Shown here: positions 33,785 to 46,996 of the stretch, piece after piece
How positions within the stretch are numbered: position 1 is the first letter of the stretch
Layout of the letters: each line of letters begins with the position of its first letter
DNA from: Iris pallida
Lineage: Eukaryota > Streptophyta > Magnoliopsida > Asparagales > Iridaceae
Assembly (NCBI GenBank): GCA_029216955.1
Contig: JANAVB010042239.1
Coordinates: forward strand, 1 to 64,000
DNA: 64,000 bases
Direction: 5' to 3'
Made by a program: the position numbers and the translations under genes
Notes under the pieces: model-generated
Told to the model about the DNA's origin: nothing
Databases searched by the model: none
The model's input: the letters and a program-made list of their open reading frames with translations, nothing else

Positions 33785-34908
33785 TGTTTTACTTAACAAA
33801 ATACCTAAAAATTGGCTTTTGAAAGAAAACGAGAAAAAGTACAAAAGTATAAATTGTTTCTGGGAAGTATTGCTATGGAAGTCTGATCTGAGAGCAATCA
33901 CTTTGTTCTTTGGACCATACGATGATGATGAAGAAAACTGCTTGAAGAAGACGAACAATCGGAAGAACTAAGTCACCAGAAAGGTATCTAGCAACGGCAC
34001 TGTTGGCACAGTCGAATGCTTTTCTGCTTTGCTTCACCCTGTTCTTGAAAAAAAAGTTGAAGAAATGCTTCTGGGAATATCACTCTGAAAGTATGAATTT
34101 TCTCAGAATGTCCTTTCCTGTATATCTTCTCGATGATCTCTTGTGTTTAAAATTAAGTCTATTTATAGACTAGATCCTCTGTGCGTAAAAAGCAACAAAT
34201 TTGGTAACTGTCACCCACGATGAGAATCAACCTTTACGCGTGATGACACGTGTCCCACGTAAAGTTTTGATCTCTACGCATGGTGACACGTGTCCCACTA
34301 CTTCAACAAAATGAGGAAAGCACGTACACATGTTCCTTAATAAGTGTGGCATGAAAGCCACGTAAGCAGACCACGTTCTCCTGTAGCCAGAAATGATCGG
34401 ACGTAAAAATGACCCAAAATAGACTTCCTATGTAAAGTAGCAGACTGGACGTAAAAATAGCTCAAAATAGAATTTTTGCATAAAGTTGCTGAAAAGTAGC
34501 CTTGAGCGTAAAATTAGCTCAAATAAACTTTACGCACACAGCAGCCTTAAGCTTAAAAAGCTCGAATAGCTTTCGTGCGTAAAAGAAGCAATCTCTTGAG
34601 CGTAAAGTAGCATGTCTACACACTAAACGACAAGTGTCAGTTTTAGTGTAAATCAAATTTTCTCGGCTTCTGTGCTGTCCGCTGTCAGAAAATTATTATG
34701 TCAGAAACAGTATCAAGCACATTAAATGCATGATTTGACAGCCTGTCCTTCGCGTAAAAGCTCAGTGAATAGCACTCACGTAAAACAGCTCGCGTGGAGT
34801 TGTACTCTGTTTGGTCTCCGCGTAAAGTCTGATTCTGGCTCAATTTAAATTGCGTAAAGTTCTCAACTTCTTTAACTTGGTCTATGAAGTACTATTTATG
34901 CTCCTACA
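33785..34908 (-). repeat. 3' LTR of element D
   Basis: 1124 bp. It contains many CGTAAA / TTTACGC words (GACGTAAAAATAGCTCAAAATAG and similar) and a TATAAATAG on the - strand (34159-34167). The 5' LTR lacks about 215 bases present here (near 34490-34705), so this copy is the fuller one. Confidence 0.9.
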
Positions 34909-34985
34909 AGACCCCCTTCAAAGTTTTTAAATTATTTTTAAATTTTGAAATACTTTGAACAGAAGCGTAAAATTTAGGATTTCAA
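34901..34985 (-). promoter_or_regulatory. Polypurine-tract stem-loop of element D
   Basis: On the - strand: TACGCTTCTGTTCAAAGTAT..loop..ACTTTGAAGGGGGTCT, then the LTR start TGTAGGAGCATAAA at 34908. Same architecture as in A, B, C and E. Confidence 0.8.
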
Positions 34986-35118
34986 CAGTCCGCGTAGAAT
35001 TCGAAATATCCAACGGTCATCCACGTAAAATTTGGGATACTCAATAATTCGCATAAAAGTCGGGATATCCAACAGTCAGCGTAAATTTCGGGAATTTGAA
35101 CCGAATTCAAAAATTATC

Positions 35119-35127
35119 TATAAATAG
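35119..35127 (+). promoter_or_regulatory. TATA box of the antisense gene, element D
   Basis: TATAAATAG, 93 bases before the ATG at 35220, followed by a CT-rich leader. Confidence 0.65.
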
Positions 35128-35287
35128 AGCTCTTCGAGTAGAGAGAGAACTTTACTTGTCTTTCGTAATCTCGATCTCTCTTTACTCTTCTTTCTCCTTC
35201 ATACTGTCATTCGGACTCGATGGCCCCCAAGAGCAAGAACGCCGCAGGCAGCAAGGGCAAGAAGCCCGCCGCTGATTCATCATCGGC

Positions 35288-36954
35288 CTGTTGGCCCAAT
35301 GATTGTATCATGTTTTTGAATATGGTTAATATGTTAAGTTTAGCATTTCATTATCACTAATCTTCATACTATCACTATAGCATTTCTACTTATACTTATA
35401 TCTTTGGTGATATGTGCCCATTGGTTTACATCTTAGTGATATGAGCTTATCTATCTTAAATTTAATTGGGTTGCCAAAATCAAAACTATGTTTTTGATTG
35501 TGGTCATTCAATTAAGTTTAATCATTCTGATATCACTAACATTTATGCCATCACCTTAGCACTTATACTTAAACTTTGCATAGTCCTAATGTGCTTTAAT
35601 TTATCATACTTGCTACTATGGTTATTGCTTTGTTCGTCTAACATGTACATGCAGAAAAGCAATAAGCAAGATCAACGTGGACATATGCAATGAAGAAATC
35701 ATGGTGGGCCAAAGACGACGGATCCCACAAGATTTCTCTGAACCACCCGACGACATCTCTGGAGCCACGCACCGGGGGTTCCGCTGCCCGGTCAGCAGAC
35801 GGGGGTCGAGGGGGCAGCGCCCCTCATCGGGGGTTCGGGGGCGAAGCCCCCGAAAGGTATTCAGTTTTCGCAAACTGGATATCTTTGGACAGCTGCCGCC
35901 AAGGAAAAAAGCCAGCACCTATCAAAGGAAGAAGCCAAGCCATGCCATCATAATTTCAAGACTCTGAAGAAGCCTGCACCTGCTACAGTATATCTGGAGT
36001 CTGTAATGAGTCTTAGGAACCATTGTAAACACAAGAAATGGATGGCAAAATCGAAAGCTAGGGTAGATAATATCCCAGGACAATCTTCGGAATCCTGGCG
36101 GATAATCCGGCGGATCTCCGCGAAAATCCGGCGGAAGATCCGAATGGTCTCACAGAATACCTTCTGTGAGTGTTCGGATTATCCGGCAGAAAACCACGGA
36201 ATTCCGGCAGATTTTCCGTCATATGACCGTTTGCATTTCAACGGTTGGATTTTATGAATGATTGATCCCAACGGCTCTTTTTATAGCCGTTGGACTATTC
36301 AGGCGGATGATCCGGCAGATTTCCGCGGAAATCCGGCGGATGATCCGTCAGCCTGAGAAAGTTGCATTATTGCACTTTCCTTTGCTTTGGTTATAAATAG
36401 TCTTGAACCCCCTTCATTCAAGGTTGATGCTTTGAGCCTAAAAATTCCTAAACCACCAAAGCTTATCCACATACAACTCTACAAAGCTTTCATTTGCCAT
36501 CCATAAATTGTGTTAGAGTTATTGAGTTGAAAAGTAAGATCTTCATCCTATTGTATAAGGAGATCAAAACCTATTGTGAAAGGTTGAAGTTGGAGAGTCT
36601 TCGTATCCAAACTCTCGGTTGAAGTTGGGGAGTCTTCGTATCCAAACTCTCGGTTGAAGTCGGAGAGCCCTTCGGATTAAAGCTCTTGTGTAAGAAGTTG
36701 GCGAGTTCTTCGGATCCAAACTCGTGTGTAACTATTTGCTCAAATAGTGGATTAAAGCCGGAGAGAGTTCCGGGACTGGACTGCCTCTTAGGAGGATACC
36801 AGGATATATCGGGTATCGGTATTGTGTTTGCTTCTTCTCTTGCACTTATATTTTTAAATTGCCAATTTGCCTGTGCTAAGTGCTTGATTAGTTAGCTTGA
36901 CCCTATTCACCCCCCCTCTAGGGTTCCTTCACGACCATGTAAAAACTGTCGTTC
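35288..36954. mobile_element. Unidentified insertion in exon 1 of aORF D, with 10-bp flanking repeats
   Basis: The exon sequence is resumed exactly after a repeat of CATCATCGGC (35278-35287 and 36955-36964). The insert opens CTGTTGGCCCAATGATTG and near its right end has CTATTCACCCCCCCTCTAGG, both reminiscent of plant copia (Sirevirus-like) LTRs. It also contains a diverged internal duplication (35295-35420 and 35465-35600) and a GC-rich hairpin segment (35770-35865). No inverted termini are visible. A solo LTR is possible, but a 10-bp duplication does not fit copia. Frames within it have no recognisable domain. Confidence 0.5.
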
Positions 36955-37084
36955 CATCATCGGCAATGCCCCGACAAACAAACCCCAATGTAGCTCCGGC
37001 CATGAAAGGTAGAATACTACCTAACTTCGGCTGTGAGATCGCCGGAGAAGAAGACTCGAGTTTTTTTACTTTACGCCTACGTTA

Positions 37085-37450
37085 TACGTGTCAGCGTAAA
37101 AACTGAGATAACAAAATACGTCCACGTCATACGTGTCAGCAGTAAAAACATATGTCCACGTCTATACGTGTCAGCGTAAAAATCAAAATACGCTCACATT
37201 AATATGTGCCAGCGTAAAATTCAAACTACGCTCACGTCTATACGTGTCAGCGTAAAATCTAAAATACGCTCACGTCAACACGTGCCAGCGTAAAAATTAA
37301 AATTCGCTCATGTCAACGCAAGTCAGCGTAAAATTCACAATACGCTCACATCAATATGTGCCAGCATAAAAATTAAAATATGCTCTTGTCAACACATGCC
37401 GGTGTAAAATTGACAATACGCTCACATCAATATGTACCAGCGTAAAATTT
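37085..37450. repeat. 38-bp tandem repeat in aORF first intron, element D
   Basis: About ten copies. CAGCGTAAAA recurs at exact 38-bp steps for most of its length (37210, 37248, 37286, 37324, 37362, 37400, 37438). The unit contains TACGCTCACGTCAACACGTG and GCCAGCGTAAAAT, the same CGTAAA/TACGC words that mark the LTR and ORF1 of element D. Confidence 0.9.
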
Positions 37451-40400
37451 TACCAATGAAAGATTTTGCGTAAAAAACAAAGATCTTTTATATTTTGAAA
37501 TTTTTATCAACTTTAACTTATGCGCATAAGCATAAAATTTGCATAGTCAGAGTCTTTAATCTTTACACGTAAAACTCAGACCAAGTCATCTGGGTAAAAA
37601 TTTCAAATTAAATTTTTACTAACTTGATTTTTCTTTTTTTATTTGGCAGTGGACTTGCAGATTCACCCACTTGCAGAAACATTCGGTTCGCCAGCTAGTA
37701 TGGTGGGTTTAAATTACTTGGAGAATTTGTCGCACACGGAGTTCCCTCAATCGAACCCAGAATACCCTGAAGGGAGAGCACAGCTGATAGCTGCTCAAGG
37801 GGACAGAATGTTAATGTCCATGATAAATGGAGAAGTGTTGGTATCACTAGAAGACCAACAATTTTTGAAGCCAGCCTTCTTATTCGGGGATGCGACAGAC
37901 TTCAAATCACAAACACACCACAAGAAAGAGGCTTGGGTTTTCAAGTTTGGAGAGAGGGTGATGTATCTCCCAGACATGGACAGGGATTATTCCCTATCTG
38001 CATTTGTCCATGCCAACCATCCCCGACGGATGCTATGGAACCTGACTCCCAGCAGTCATGGTAGGCCAGGAAGGATCATTTTCAAGAGGGAGAGAGCTAA
38101 TGACATGGGCTACCACACCAGTACTCCCAGTGGTGGTGTTGTCCCCTTCTCCGGTCTCTTGCCTGGATTTACTCCGAGTGCAGATTCGCCTCTAATCCAA
38201 CCGGTGCAGACCCCAATGTTCATCAACAAGTTCATTGGGGCTGCAGTATTATATCCCCAGGCCAACCCTAGGCTACCAGGGTGGTTGACTCCATATAACC
38301 ATAACTGGATTCAGCTTAGTACCTGGATCATGAAGAACTTCAAGAAGGACCTAGAATCCATCGGCCTTTATAAAGCGGTAGCCTCTATGAGCCAGGGTAT
38401 ACCGATGAATAGTAACTTATTCTTGGCTTTGATGGAGCTGTACATGAGTTCAACAGGAACTTTTACAACCCCAGTTGGTGAGTTGGGCTGTGCCCTGCAT
38501 TAGATGTACTTTATATCTAAGCTGCCGATGGGTGAAGCTCCCTGCAAAGAGTATGTTCCCTCCAACAGGGAACTGGCAGAAATCAGGAAAAAGAATCCTC
38601 GATTAGTTTAGGTCTACCAAGAACTGATGTGCCATTACTTAATTTACACATCTATGTATGACAGTGGATCACACTTGGCATATACTAATAAATGGACAAC
38701 TTATCTATTCTATCATGAGAATAGAATATCCAAGAACGAGCAGGGAAGATTTCAAGAAAACAAAGCTCCAACCATCAACCTTTGTTCAATAATCCCTCCA
38801 GATCTGATCAATAGCTTAATGATCTCCCATAAGTCTTCGGACCAATATCTGCCCAAAAAGACTGAAAATTTCCCTACGGGGACTGAAACCTTGAGCCACC
38901 TGAGGCACGGTTGTCAGAAGCTCTCTAGAGAAGCTTTGCTGGCAGGTTTTCTTTCCTTATGGCTACGGAGATGGGTTGTGCCGGGGATCAGCACAGTAGA
39001 CCAAATTCACCGAAACGTATTGTGGCTGACAGTACGTTTGGTGTTCAAGGTCAGGATCAACTTGCTATCGACAATGGTGTGCGAATAAACGCAGGTTTGA
39101 GAACTTTCAGTGAGGAACTAATCAACAATCCTCCTCACCGAAAAGATTTCCCAAGGGTGGAGATGCCCTACACTTATTTAATGGGCTAGCTGCTACATCA
39201 TAACTGCAATTTGCTATCGCCAGGCCCTGGAGATAATACAGAGGTTTTTCTCCAAAAATTTAACAAAGCCACATGGACTGCTACTACAGTGGCAGATACC
39301 CGAACAGTACTGAATTATTCTTACGGTTGGAATTTCTTCTACACAAGACCACAAGTTCCAGCCGACTGTCTCGACGTACAATTTAAAGACTGAGGGGAAG
39401 GGACGACTTCATTGCCAGTGCCAGTTTTCAGATGGCTACAGTACATCAGACCCTCACATCTGATGTACAAAAATGAAGACGACTGTGCATTCGAACCATA
39501 TCTACCAAGTTGGTTCGCTCGCCAATTTGGATATGACCAACTTCATGTTGGTAATCCTTCCACCAGCTTCCGTCATTATGGGAAGCTAATTGATGGTACG
39601 AGAGCCTGGAGATATTTTTGTACTGCTTGTACCGGTGCTAAATTCAAAGTATCTACTGCTACCAGCACCACCGAGCTATGTATACTTCATACGTATGCTC
39701 GCTTTTATGCATCCATCTGCTCCTTCGCCCATGGCTACAATCTGAGTGGTAGTCTAAGATGGCCCAAGGAAAGGAATATTGAAGAGCCAGTCAGGTTATT
39801 TTCATATATACCCGATGACACTGCTGTTCCAGATGAGTATCTGGAAGTCATCCATATGGGAGCTGGAGAAGTAGCTGCAGGACCAATCATTATTTGCAAG
39901 ACCCGAAAACGAAAACAAGTTGCAGCTGCTACTCTTCCAGAGAAGACACTCCCTGAGAAGAAGAAGAAGGTTACCGTCAAAGGGCTTTCTAAACCAAGAG
40001 TCGCTACCCAGAGAGCGACACTCCGGTCGAGGAGCCGCAACATGTTGCATCTTCTTCAGCTCATCCTGGAGAAGGATCCTCTGCATCTCAACCAGCAGCA
40101 TAAACAGAAGCTGCGGTAGTCCTATCTCCGGGATGTCTCAGCTCATCACTTCATCTGTCTTTGCCACCAAAGGCACAAGCTATTGAGGAGGCTGCCCCTA
40201 CACATACTATTGACTGAGAGCTCATCCCGTCAGATTAACCAGCTATTACTTTTGATGATGATGACTGGGATGGGGATTATAACTCGTACCTGGCACGTTC
40301 TGCACCTACCCTAGGTAAATATAAATTATACAAAATCTATACAAAATTATGATTTTTTGTATATTAACTTATTTTGTTTAATTTTTGTACGTGTTATCAT

Positions 40401-41959
40401 CGCATCAAAGCTTGTGGCTCCTCCTCCTCCTTAAGAAGATATTTATGAAAAAAATGTGGAGTCTGAGAAAGAGGATTCTTTTTCTTCAGAAGAAGATGCT
40501 CAAGAAGAATGTCCTCCATCTATGGAGATACAACAAGAGCCTGAAGTGCAGGCTCAGCTAGAATTGTCTCCTCCTGCTGAAGACGAAGATAAAGAACAAA
40601 ATGCAGTAGAACCCACTATAGAATTTGAAGTAGCTGCTGAGGAAGAAATAGACTTCAACGAAGAACCAGTTGTAGAATGACCCACTACAACTGAAATACT
40701 TGAAGATCCTGTAGAGCCGATAGCCAAAGAAGGTGATGAAGACATAATCAAATCATCAACTGAAATTGAGGACGTTGTAATAGCACCCTCTGCTATTGCT
40801 ACTGATCAAGCACAAGTTCCTGAAGAGACAATACCCGAACCGGAGTCAGCTGCCATAACTACCAGTTCACCCGCACCAATCACCGCCATCGAAACTCAAC
40901 GATTTTCGACTCCAAAAATGGCTGGAGTAACAAGTGCTGAAGACACTATTCCTGAAGCTCCTGGGGATCAGTTGGCCATAGTAGCAGCGACAATAATGGC
41001 TTCATCTCAGTCTGCTACTAAGGCAACCACATCTGTTCCTAGTCTTCAGAGAAGGAACTTGATCGATATTGTTGCAACTCCGAGCTCAAGTGCAGAAATG
41101 AATCTCTTAGTTGAGATTCATACTGACACTTTTTACAAGACTCTGGCGGCTCTGCTCCAGATGGTCCTGAAGAAGGGCCTCAGTTATGAAAGTCTGAAGG
41201 CGGCGATTGCTCTTACTATCAGAAATATTGCCATTTTTAATAATGTAGCGAGAGCAGCGACATTGGAGAAAGTCGTGGTGGGACTTGAACTGCCCATCAA
41301 AGAATATCTAAAGCTGTCAAGTGAAACCATTGAAAGTCTCATCCAAGACGAGTATGATGCTTTATCAGCTGAATACACCGCTCGGGAGACGACTTACAAT
41401 GAAGCCCTCCATGAGTACAGCATCAAGGTGGCTGAAGAAAAAGCTTTTTTGGCTGAAGCTAAACCTCAGCTGGATATCCAGAGAGAATCCTATGAAACTT
41501 TGAATATAAGAATTCATCAATAGAATGATAGAATTCGCGAAGTCGAGACTGAGCTGACTCGCTTAAGGGCGGAGAGGGAGCAGATGATCATAGCTCGGGA
41601 TCAGCACCTAACTCAGAGCTCAATTTTGGAGGAATAAGTCTTTGGAGCAGAGGCTACCATCAAAACCCTTGACGAAGCCAACGATAAGATGATAGTCACT
41701 TTTGCTGGACTTTCTCATATCTGCACTCCCGAAGCTCGACGCTCCGTAACTACTAAGAATGCATTGAGCTATTGTGAAAAGCGTCTAGCGGAGCTACAAA
41801 AATTTCTTGAAGATATCTCTGCGCTCCACCTTAGGCAAATAAAGAATTTTGTAATATTCTATCTTTTTCATGCTGTAATGTTTACAAGAAATAAATAAAA
41901 TATTTGTTTTGTGACCCTATCATTTATTTTGAAATTAAACAATGAGTATGAGATAGAAT

Positions 41960-42230
41960 AATACTTATCAGAGGTAATCCTGACATGACAAGTCTTCTAA
42001 ACTCAATAAATTATATCTATCCAGAGGTAATGTGGATATGATAGATAATGAATCTCGTTTTTTGTTTAGAGTATACGATACTATCAGAGGTAATATGAAC
42101 GTGACAGATCGTAACAACTCAAAAAAAAGATTAATATCTATTCAGAGGCCAAATGGACATGATAGATAGGAAAAGAAGTAGACTCAATATTTATTCAGAG
42201 GTCATGAGAACATGATAAATAATAAATCTC
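41960..42230 (+). repeat. Spaced conserved motif array between aORF and pol ends, element D
   Basis: Five copies of (T/C)CAGAGGTAAT..GAC(A/G)TGA-type motif at about 41968, 42020, 42084, 42141 and 42194, each followed by TAGAT/CAAGT-like bases. It is the equivalent of the arrays in C (25640-25855, opposite strand) and E (63587-63883). The 3' boundary is the integrase stop on the other strand at 42334. Confidence 0.8.
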
Positions 42231-42333
42231 TCTTTTTAATCAGCTGGTAGGACAGAAGATCAAAAAATTCTCTTTTTAGGAGACAAGTAATCAGCTTAAC
42301 CAAACATTGGTAGCTAGGGAATAAAGAAGAAAT

Positions 42334-44119
42334 TCAAACATAATATTTCTTCAAGAATTTGCTATTGATCGGCATCATGAGCAAATCTCCATTAGTTTTA
42401 GACAACCTATAGGTACCATTAGAGAATATCGTCTCGACGACATAAGGACCTTCCCATTTTACTTGGAATTTTTCTTTGCTCTTATGAGTCATCACCATCG
42501 GTCTTCGGATAGCTAGAACTAACTCACCGACTTTAAATACCCTCTCTTTAACTTTACGATTGAAAGCTCAAGATATACAGGCTTGATATAACTCGATATG
42601 CTGTTGTGCTTGAAGACGCTTTTCGTCTAGTCCTTCAAGTTCTTGAAGTCTCAACCGATCATTATTCTCTATAGTTATCTCATTTACAATGGCTATTCTA
42701 AGAGATAGAATCTAGATTTTCAGTGAAAGAACAGCCTCACATCCATAAACCAGTGAGAATGGTTTAAAACCAGTAGGAGTTCGGACTGTCATTCGGTAAG
42801 TCCATAAACATTCTCCAAGTTTCTCATTCCAATCACGTTTATTAGAAGAGGCAAACTTTTTGAGAAGTTTAATGATTGTCTTGTTGAAAGTTTCGGTAAA
42901 CCATTAGCAGCTGGATTATAAGCCGTAGAAGCCAGATTTTGGATCCGATCCTTGTCACAAAATCGATAAAATACCTGACTGGCAAATTATGGTCCATTGT
43001 CATGGATTATCCTTCGGGGGATTCTAAAATGATAAATAACATGGTATTTAATGAAGCTAATCACATTAGATATTTTTACTTCAATAAGGGGAACCACTTC
43101 TGCCCATTTAGAAAAGTAATCGGTCATAGTATAAACTGATGTCCCTTGACAGAGGGAGGGTTAATCGGACCTATAATATCCATGCCCCAAGCTTCGAAGG
43201 GCCGCTGCTGTAGGATGTAAGAATTCAGATGGTTGATAAATAAAATCGGCATGAATCTGATATGCTTTACACCGTCTGGCGTACTCTACAGCATCTGCTA
43301 TCATGGAAGGCCAATAATATCCTATTCTTCGAATGCGATCCTATAATTTTGGACCCGGTTGATGGGCACCGCAGACACCATCATGAGCTTCGCGGGGTAT
43401 TTGTTTAGCTTCATTCTCAGAGAGATAACGTAACAAAAGTCCGTTATATAAACGACGATATAACATATGTAAAGAAAAATCGTAGTAGAATCGGAACGAT
43501 CGTCTCTTGATTGATGCATCTTCCTTTGGATCTTCAGGTAAAATCCTATGAATCGCATAATCAATGAATGGACTACTCCAATCCTTTTGTTGAGGACTTG
43601 ATTCTGTAGTATAACTATGCTCGATATGAAAATTATTCTTGACACAGAATAAGTCTCGATCAAATAAAGTAATGGTATTTTGTCTTCTAATTGGAACAGC
43701 TAAGTCTGCAGCTAATCTAGTAAGAGCATCAGCTTCCAAATTTTGACAACGTGGTACGAATTCGATAAATAATCCTTTGAATGAAAGGACCTATTCGATT
43801 ACTACTTGATGATAAGGGATAAGGTCAGGATTTCTGACTTCATATGTCCCTTTGACTTGAATAACAATTAGTTGAGAATCTCCATAAGCTTCCAGGAACT
43901 CAATGTCAAGTTGTTTTGCTACTTGGAGACAAATTAGCATAGCATTATATTTTGCCACATTGTTGGAGCATGGCTCATTAAGAGAATAAGCACGGTATAT
44001 GACCATTTTATCAGAAGAAACCAGGACGATGCCTACTCCGTAGACAATGTTGCCTTTAGGTCCAACCCGTGATGCTCCATTAAAATATAGTTGCTAAATA
44101 TCATCCCTCAAAGTCATAT
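42334..44119 (-). pseudogene. pol: Second RNase H and integrase of Tat element D
   Basis: Read from 44119 downward, the second RNase H begins FNGAS (about 44085), where element C has FDGAS, and has AKYNAM where C has AEYNAL. Two acidic catalytic residues are thus replaced by G-to-A type changes; YGDSQL (about 43880) remains. The integrase zinc finger lies around 43270-43380, and the core motifs GMDI, HDNGP and a catalytic Glu region are recognisable between 43190 and 42870. The C-terminal domain ends KKYYV, with stop TGA at 42336-42334. Several in-frame stops interrupt the coding (for example about 43341, 42995). Confidence 0.85.
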
Positions 44120-45692
44120 TACAATCCACGTCTTTATCTGGAATGTCCTCATAAAGCTTAGATATTTTAGTTATAGGGTGAGCTGCTAAGAAATCAGCTA
44201 AAGCTTGGCCCTTCACCAATTTTTGAGGTACATAGACCATTTCATAAGGAGTAAGCAACATCGCCTAGGTGGCTAACCTGGAGTTGAGGATACTTGGTTT
44301 TCACATCAACATCCGAATAGGACTTATTCTGGAGATGACATGAATAGTCTGTCCTGACACATAATGTCGTGTCTTTTGAACGACAAAAACCAAGGCCAGA
44401 TATTCCTTTTCTGCAGGAGTATACCTGTGTTCAGCTCCGACCATCATTCGGCTAAGATAATAAATTGCTTGTTCATGACCTTTGTCACTTTTCTGTGTAA
44501 GAAGAGCACCAAGTGAATGATCTAAGGCTCAAATATATAGCAAAAATGGTCTTCCTACCACTGGAGGTACCAGAACAGGTAGATTTGTAAGGTATTGCTT
44601 GATGTCATTGAAGGCTTTCTGACATGCTTTATCCCAGACAAATGATACACCTTTCTTTAATATACGGGAGAAAGGTTGACACCTTCCAGAAAGATTGAAT
44701 ATAAATCTCCTAATATAAGCAATGCGACCTTGGAAGCCACGTAGTTCTTTTAGATTGCATGGAGGACGCATTTCAAGAATTGCTTTAATTTTATCAGGAT
44801 CAACATGGATACCTTGAGAAGTGATGACAAATCCCAAAAACTTGCCACTAGAAACCCCTAAAAAAGACTTAGTAGGGTTCATCTTCAATTGATGTTAGAG
44901 TATCAACTCAAATACCGTCTTTAAGTCTTGAATATGATCATCTTTTGATCGACTTTTGACAGCAATATCATATACATAACATTCAACTATTTTCCGTAGA
45001 TGTTCTTGAAATATGTTGCTCATAGCTCGTTGATACGTAGCACCAGTATTTTTTAGTCCAAACGGGATAACCGTATAGCAGTAGACTCCAAGGGGTATAC
45101 GGAAAGCGGTATGCTTTTCATCTCCTGGATGAATCTTAATTTGAATGTATCCTGAAAATTCATTCATGAAAGACATGCGTTCAAAACCACATGTGTTGTC
45201 TATCATGACATCGATAATCGGAAGTAGAAATTCGTCTTTCGGACAAGCTGCATTAAGATCTCAAAAATCTATGCAAACTCGGACTTTCCTATTCTTCTAC
45301 ATAACAGGAATAATGTTGGCAACCCAATCTGGGTGTTGTTCTTCACGAACAAAGCCACATATGATCAGCTTTTTGACTTATACTTTAATTGCATCCGTCA
45401 TATCTGGTCGAAAATACCTTTGTTATTGTTTTACAGGCTTAGTATTAGGAAGAATATTGAGTTTATGAGTAGCTATTTTAGGATCTAAGCCTGGCATATC
45501 CTCATAACTCTATGCAAAGATATCAATATATTCTTTAATCAGCTGTATCAACTCTTTCTTTTCATCTTCAGAAAGATTTTTACTGATGAATATTGGCTTA
45601 GACGTAGTTCCATCACCAACGTCAATCTGGACAATTTCATCTTCTGTAGGTGGCTGTCGCTGTTCAAAACGAAGCTCGCATTGAGTGTCCAT
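44120..45692 (-). pseudogene. pol: Reverse transcriptase and first RNase H of Tat element D; YVDD changed to YVYD
   Basis: From 45692 the acidic pre-RT segment (EIVQIDVGDGTTSKPIFISKN, EYIDIFA) leads to the RT core at 45206-44895 with MNEFSGYIQI (the family has MDG), FRIPLGVYCYTVIPFGLKNT and CYVYDIAVKS, where the first catalytic Asp of YVDD is Tyr. The connection (FQGRIAYIRRFIFNLSGR) and gypsy RNase H follow to about 44150. It is one frame with several stops. It is co-linear with element C 21930-23400. Confidence 0.88.
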
Positions 45693-45745
45693 TTGTTGTG
45701 CACAAGGGTCATTTTCAAATGGCTCAGATTCACCATCAGTTTGAA

Positions 45746-46966
45746 CTATGTTAACTGAGAATACACACTCAGATTCATCATAATAGTCTTCATCAGAATA
45801 TATGGATTATAAAAAACTGGAAGAACATTCTTCTTCCATATCTTCCTTGTACATGTGGGGTGTATCCGATTCGATGAATTTGATTTCTTCAGAATCTGAG
45901 GATTGTGAAGAAGTGGAAGAAAATTCTTCTTGTATATCCTTATTAAACATGTGGGACAGATCGTATCCAACCCATGCTGAGTTTTCTGGTAAAATAAATC
46001 ACCACATAATGGTAACCGTCTACCTTTGCCTTGATTGAGACCTTGCATAGTCTTCAAATCATATCCCATATTCTGAATAATCTTGAGAGATTGTTGACTA
46101 TATTTGTCAATTCGGATTCTTTCTTTATCTTTATCTCTAAGATCATCTGTCTGAATAACAGGGATATTTCTAGCCAGACCAAACACAATTTGGCACTTGT
46201 TTTTCTTATCAGACGAAATCACAAAATAAGATTCTTCGTGAGTTCTATAAGTTACACAAGCTTGTGAGGAAGCGGCTACAGGAAGAAGATATGGAGAAAA
46301 TGTTAAGAACCTTTGAGCATAAGGTCCAACATCGACATGAGGAGGAAAGGAATTTTCTTTATGGTCAATGTGTAAGGTTTTCTCTGTATTTATGTCATTT
46401 TTATATTGATAACTTTGATCATTAGAAGATAAAGTCATTCTTTCAATAAATTTGACAGCCATATACTCCAAAATGAAATCTTCATTGATATTAGAAAGTA
46501 CAGAATAATCAATATTTACATCATTTATAAATTGACTACTATGCTTTGGATTGATCATTAATGGACCGTCATCTGTCTTCTGCGTAGACTTGCCAAGGTC
46601 GATAATCAATGGTGGTTCTGGATCATTCGTACGAGAAGTACGTCCTTTGACCTTGATCATGAAAGGTTAAACTTGGCTCTTGACTGGAATACTCACTGAT
46701 TTCTCAGACGAAGCTTGAGTTCTTCCTTTAACCTTGATCATCAGAGGTTGATCATTGACAGGTTGGGGTTGGATTCGACCTTTGACTTTAATCTTTAAAG
46801 GTTGCTCTTCCGGAGGATCTTTATTGATATATTGATCTTCTGCAGGTGATCGATCTTCGGCCATATCTGATATCTCCTTCACATGCTCTTTTTTATAGAG
46901 TATTGAATCAGAGAAATAGGCTTCGACACCCTTAAAAGGATTGATATCTGCAAATTCAGTCTTCAC
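45746..46966 (-). pseudogene. Protease-to-RT linker of Tat element D, with peptide repeats and G-patch-like motif
   Basis: The open segments 46966-46667 and 46660-45746 share a frame with the protease. They contain repeated PL(M/K)IKVKGR(T/I) units (three or four copies), the positional counterpart of the 17-residue repeats in element C. Further on, MGYDLKTMQGLNQGKGRR (about 46070) and HGLDTICP follow the G-patch-like pattern seen in C. Acidic Ser/Asn-rich sequence precedes the RT. No enzymatic domain is seen. Confidence 0.65.
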
Positions 46967-46996
46967 AATCCCTTGAGAATCTACGTACTTGAAGCA

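Larger units (their letters stand above)
35220..41898 (+). pseudogene. Antisense gene (aORF) of Tat element D, plant-mobile-domain-like protein with coiled-coil tail
   Basis: Exon 1 starts MAPKSKNAAGSKGKK at 35220, is split by a foreign insertion (35288-36954) and ends at 37008. A phase-1 intron (37009-37649) follows. Exon 2 (37650 to about 40314) has the look of an aminotransferase-like plant mobile domain: ALMELYMSSTGTFTTPVGEL, LLAGFLSLWLRRWVVPG, and RWLQYIRPSHL followed by EPYLPSWFARQFGYDQL. Then come a basic stretch, an acidic Glu-rich region (40456-40680) and a coiled coil (about 41330-41620). Stops occur at 38501, 38609, 40117, 40678, 41521 and 41635, with a frameshift near 39080. Host relatives (MAIN, MAIL1) act in transcriptional silencing; the role of this protein is unknown. 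Confidence 0.75.

Noticed and set aside
35677..35967. Arginine/glycine-rich frames on both strands
   Set aside because: They are produced by a GC-rich hairpin segment in the unidentified insertion; no matching family.
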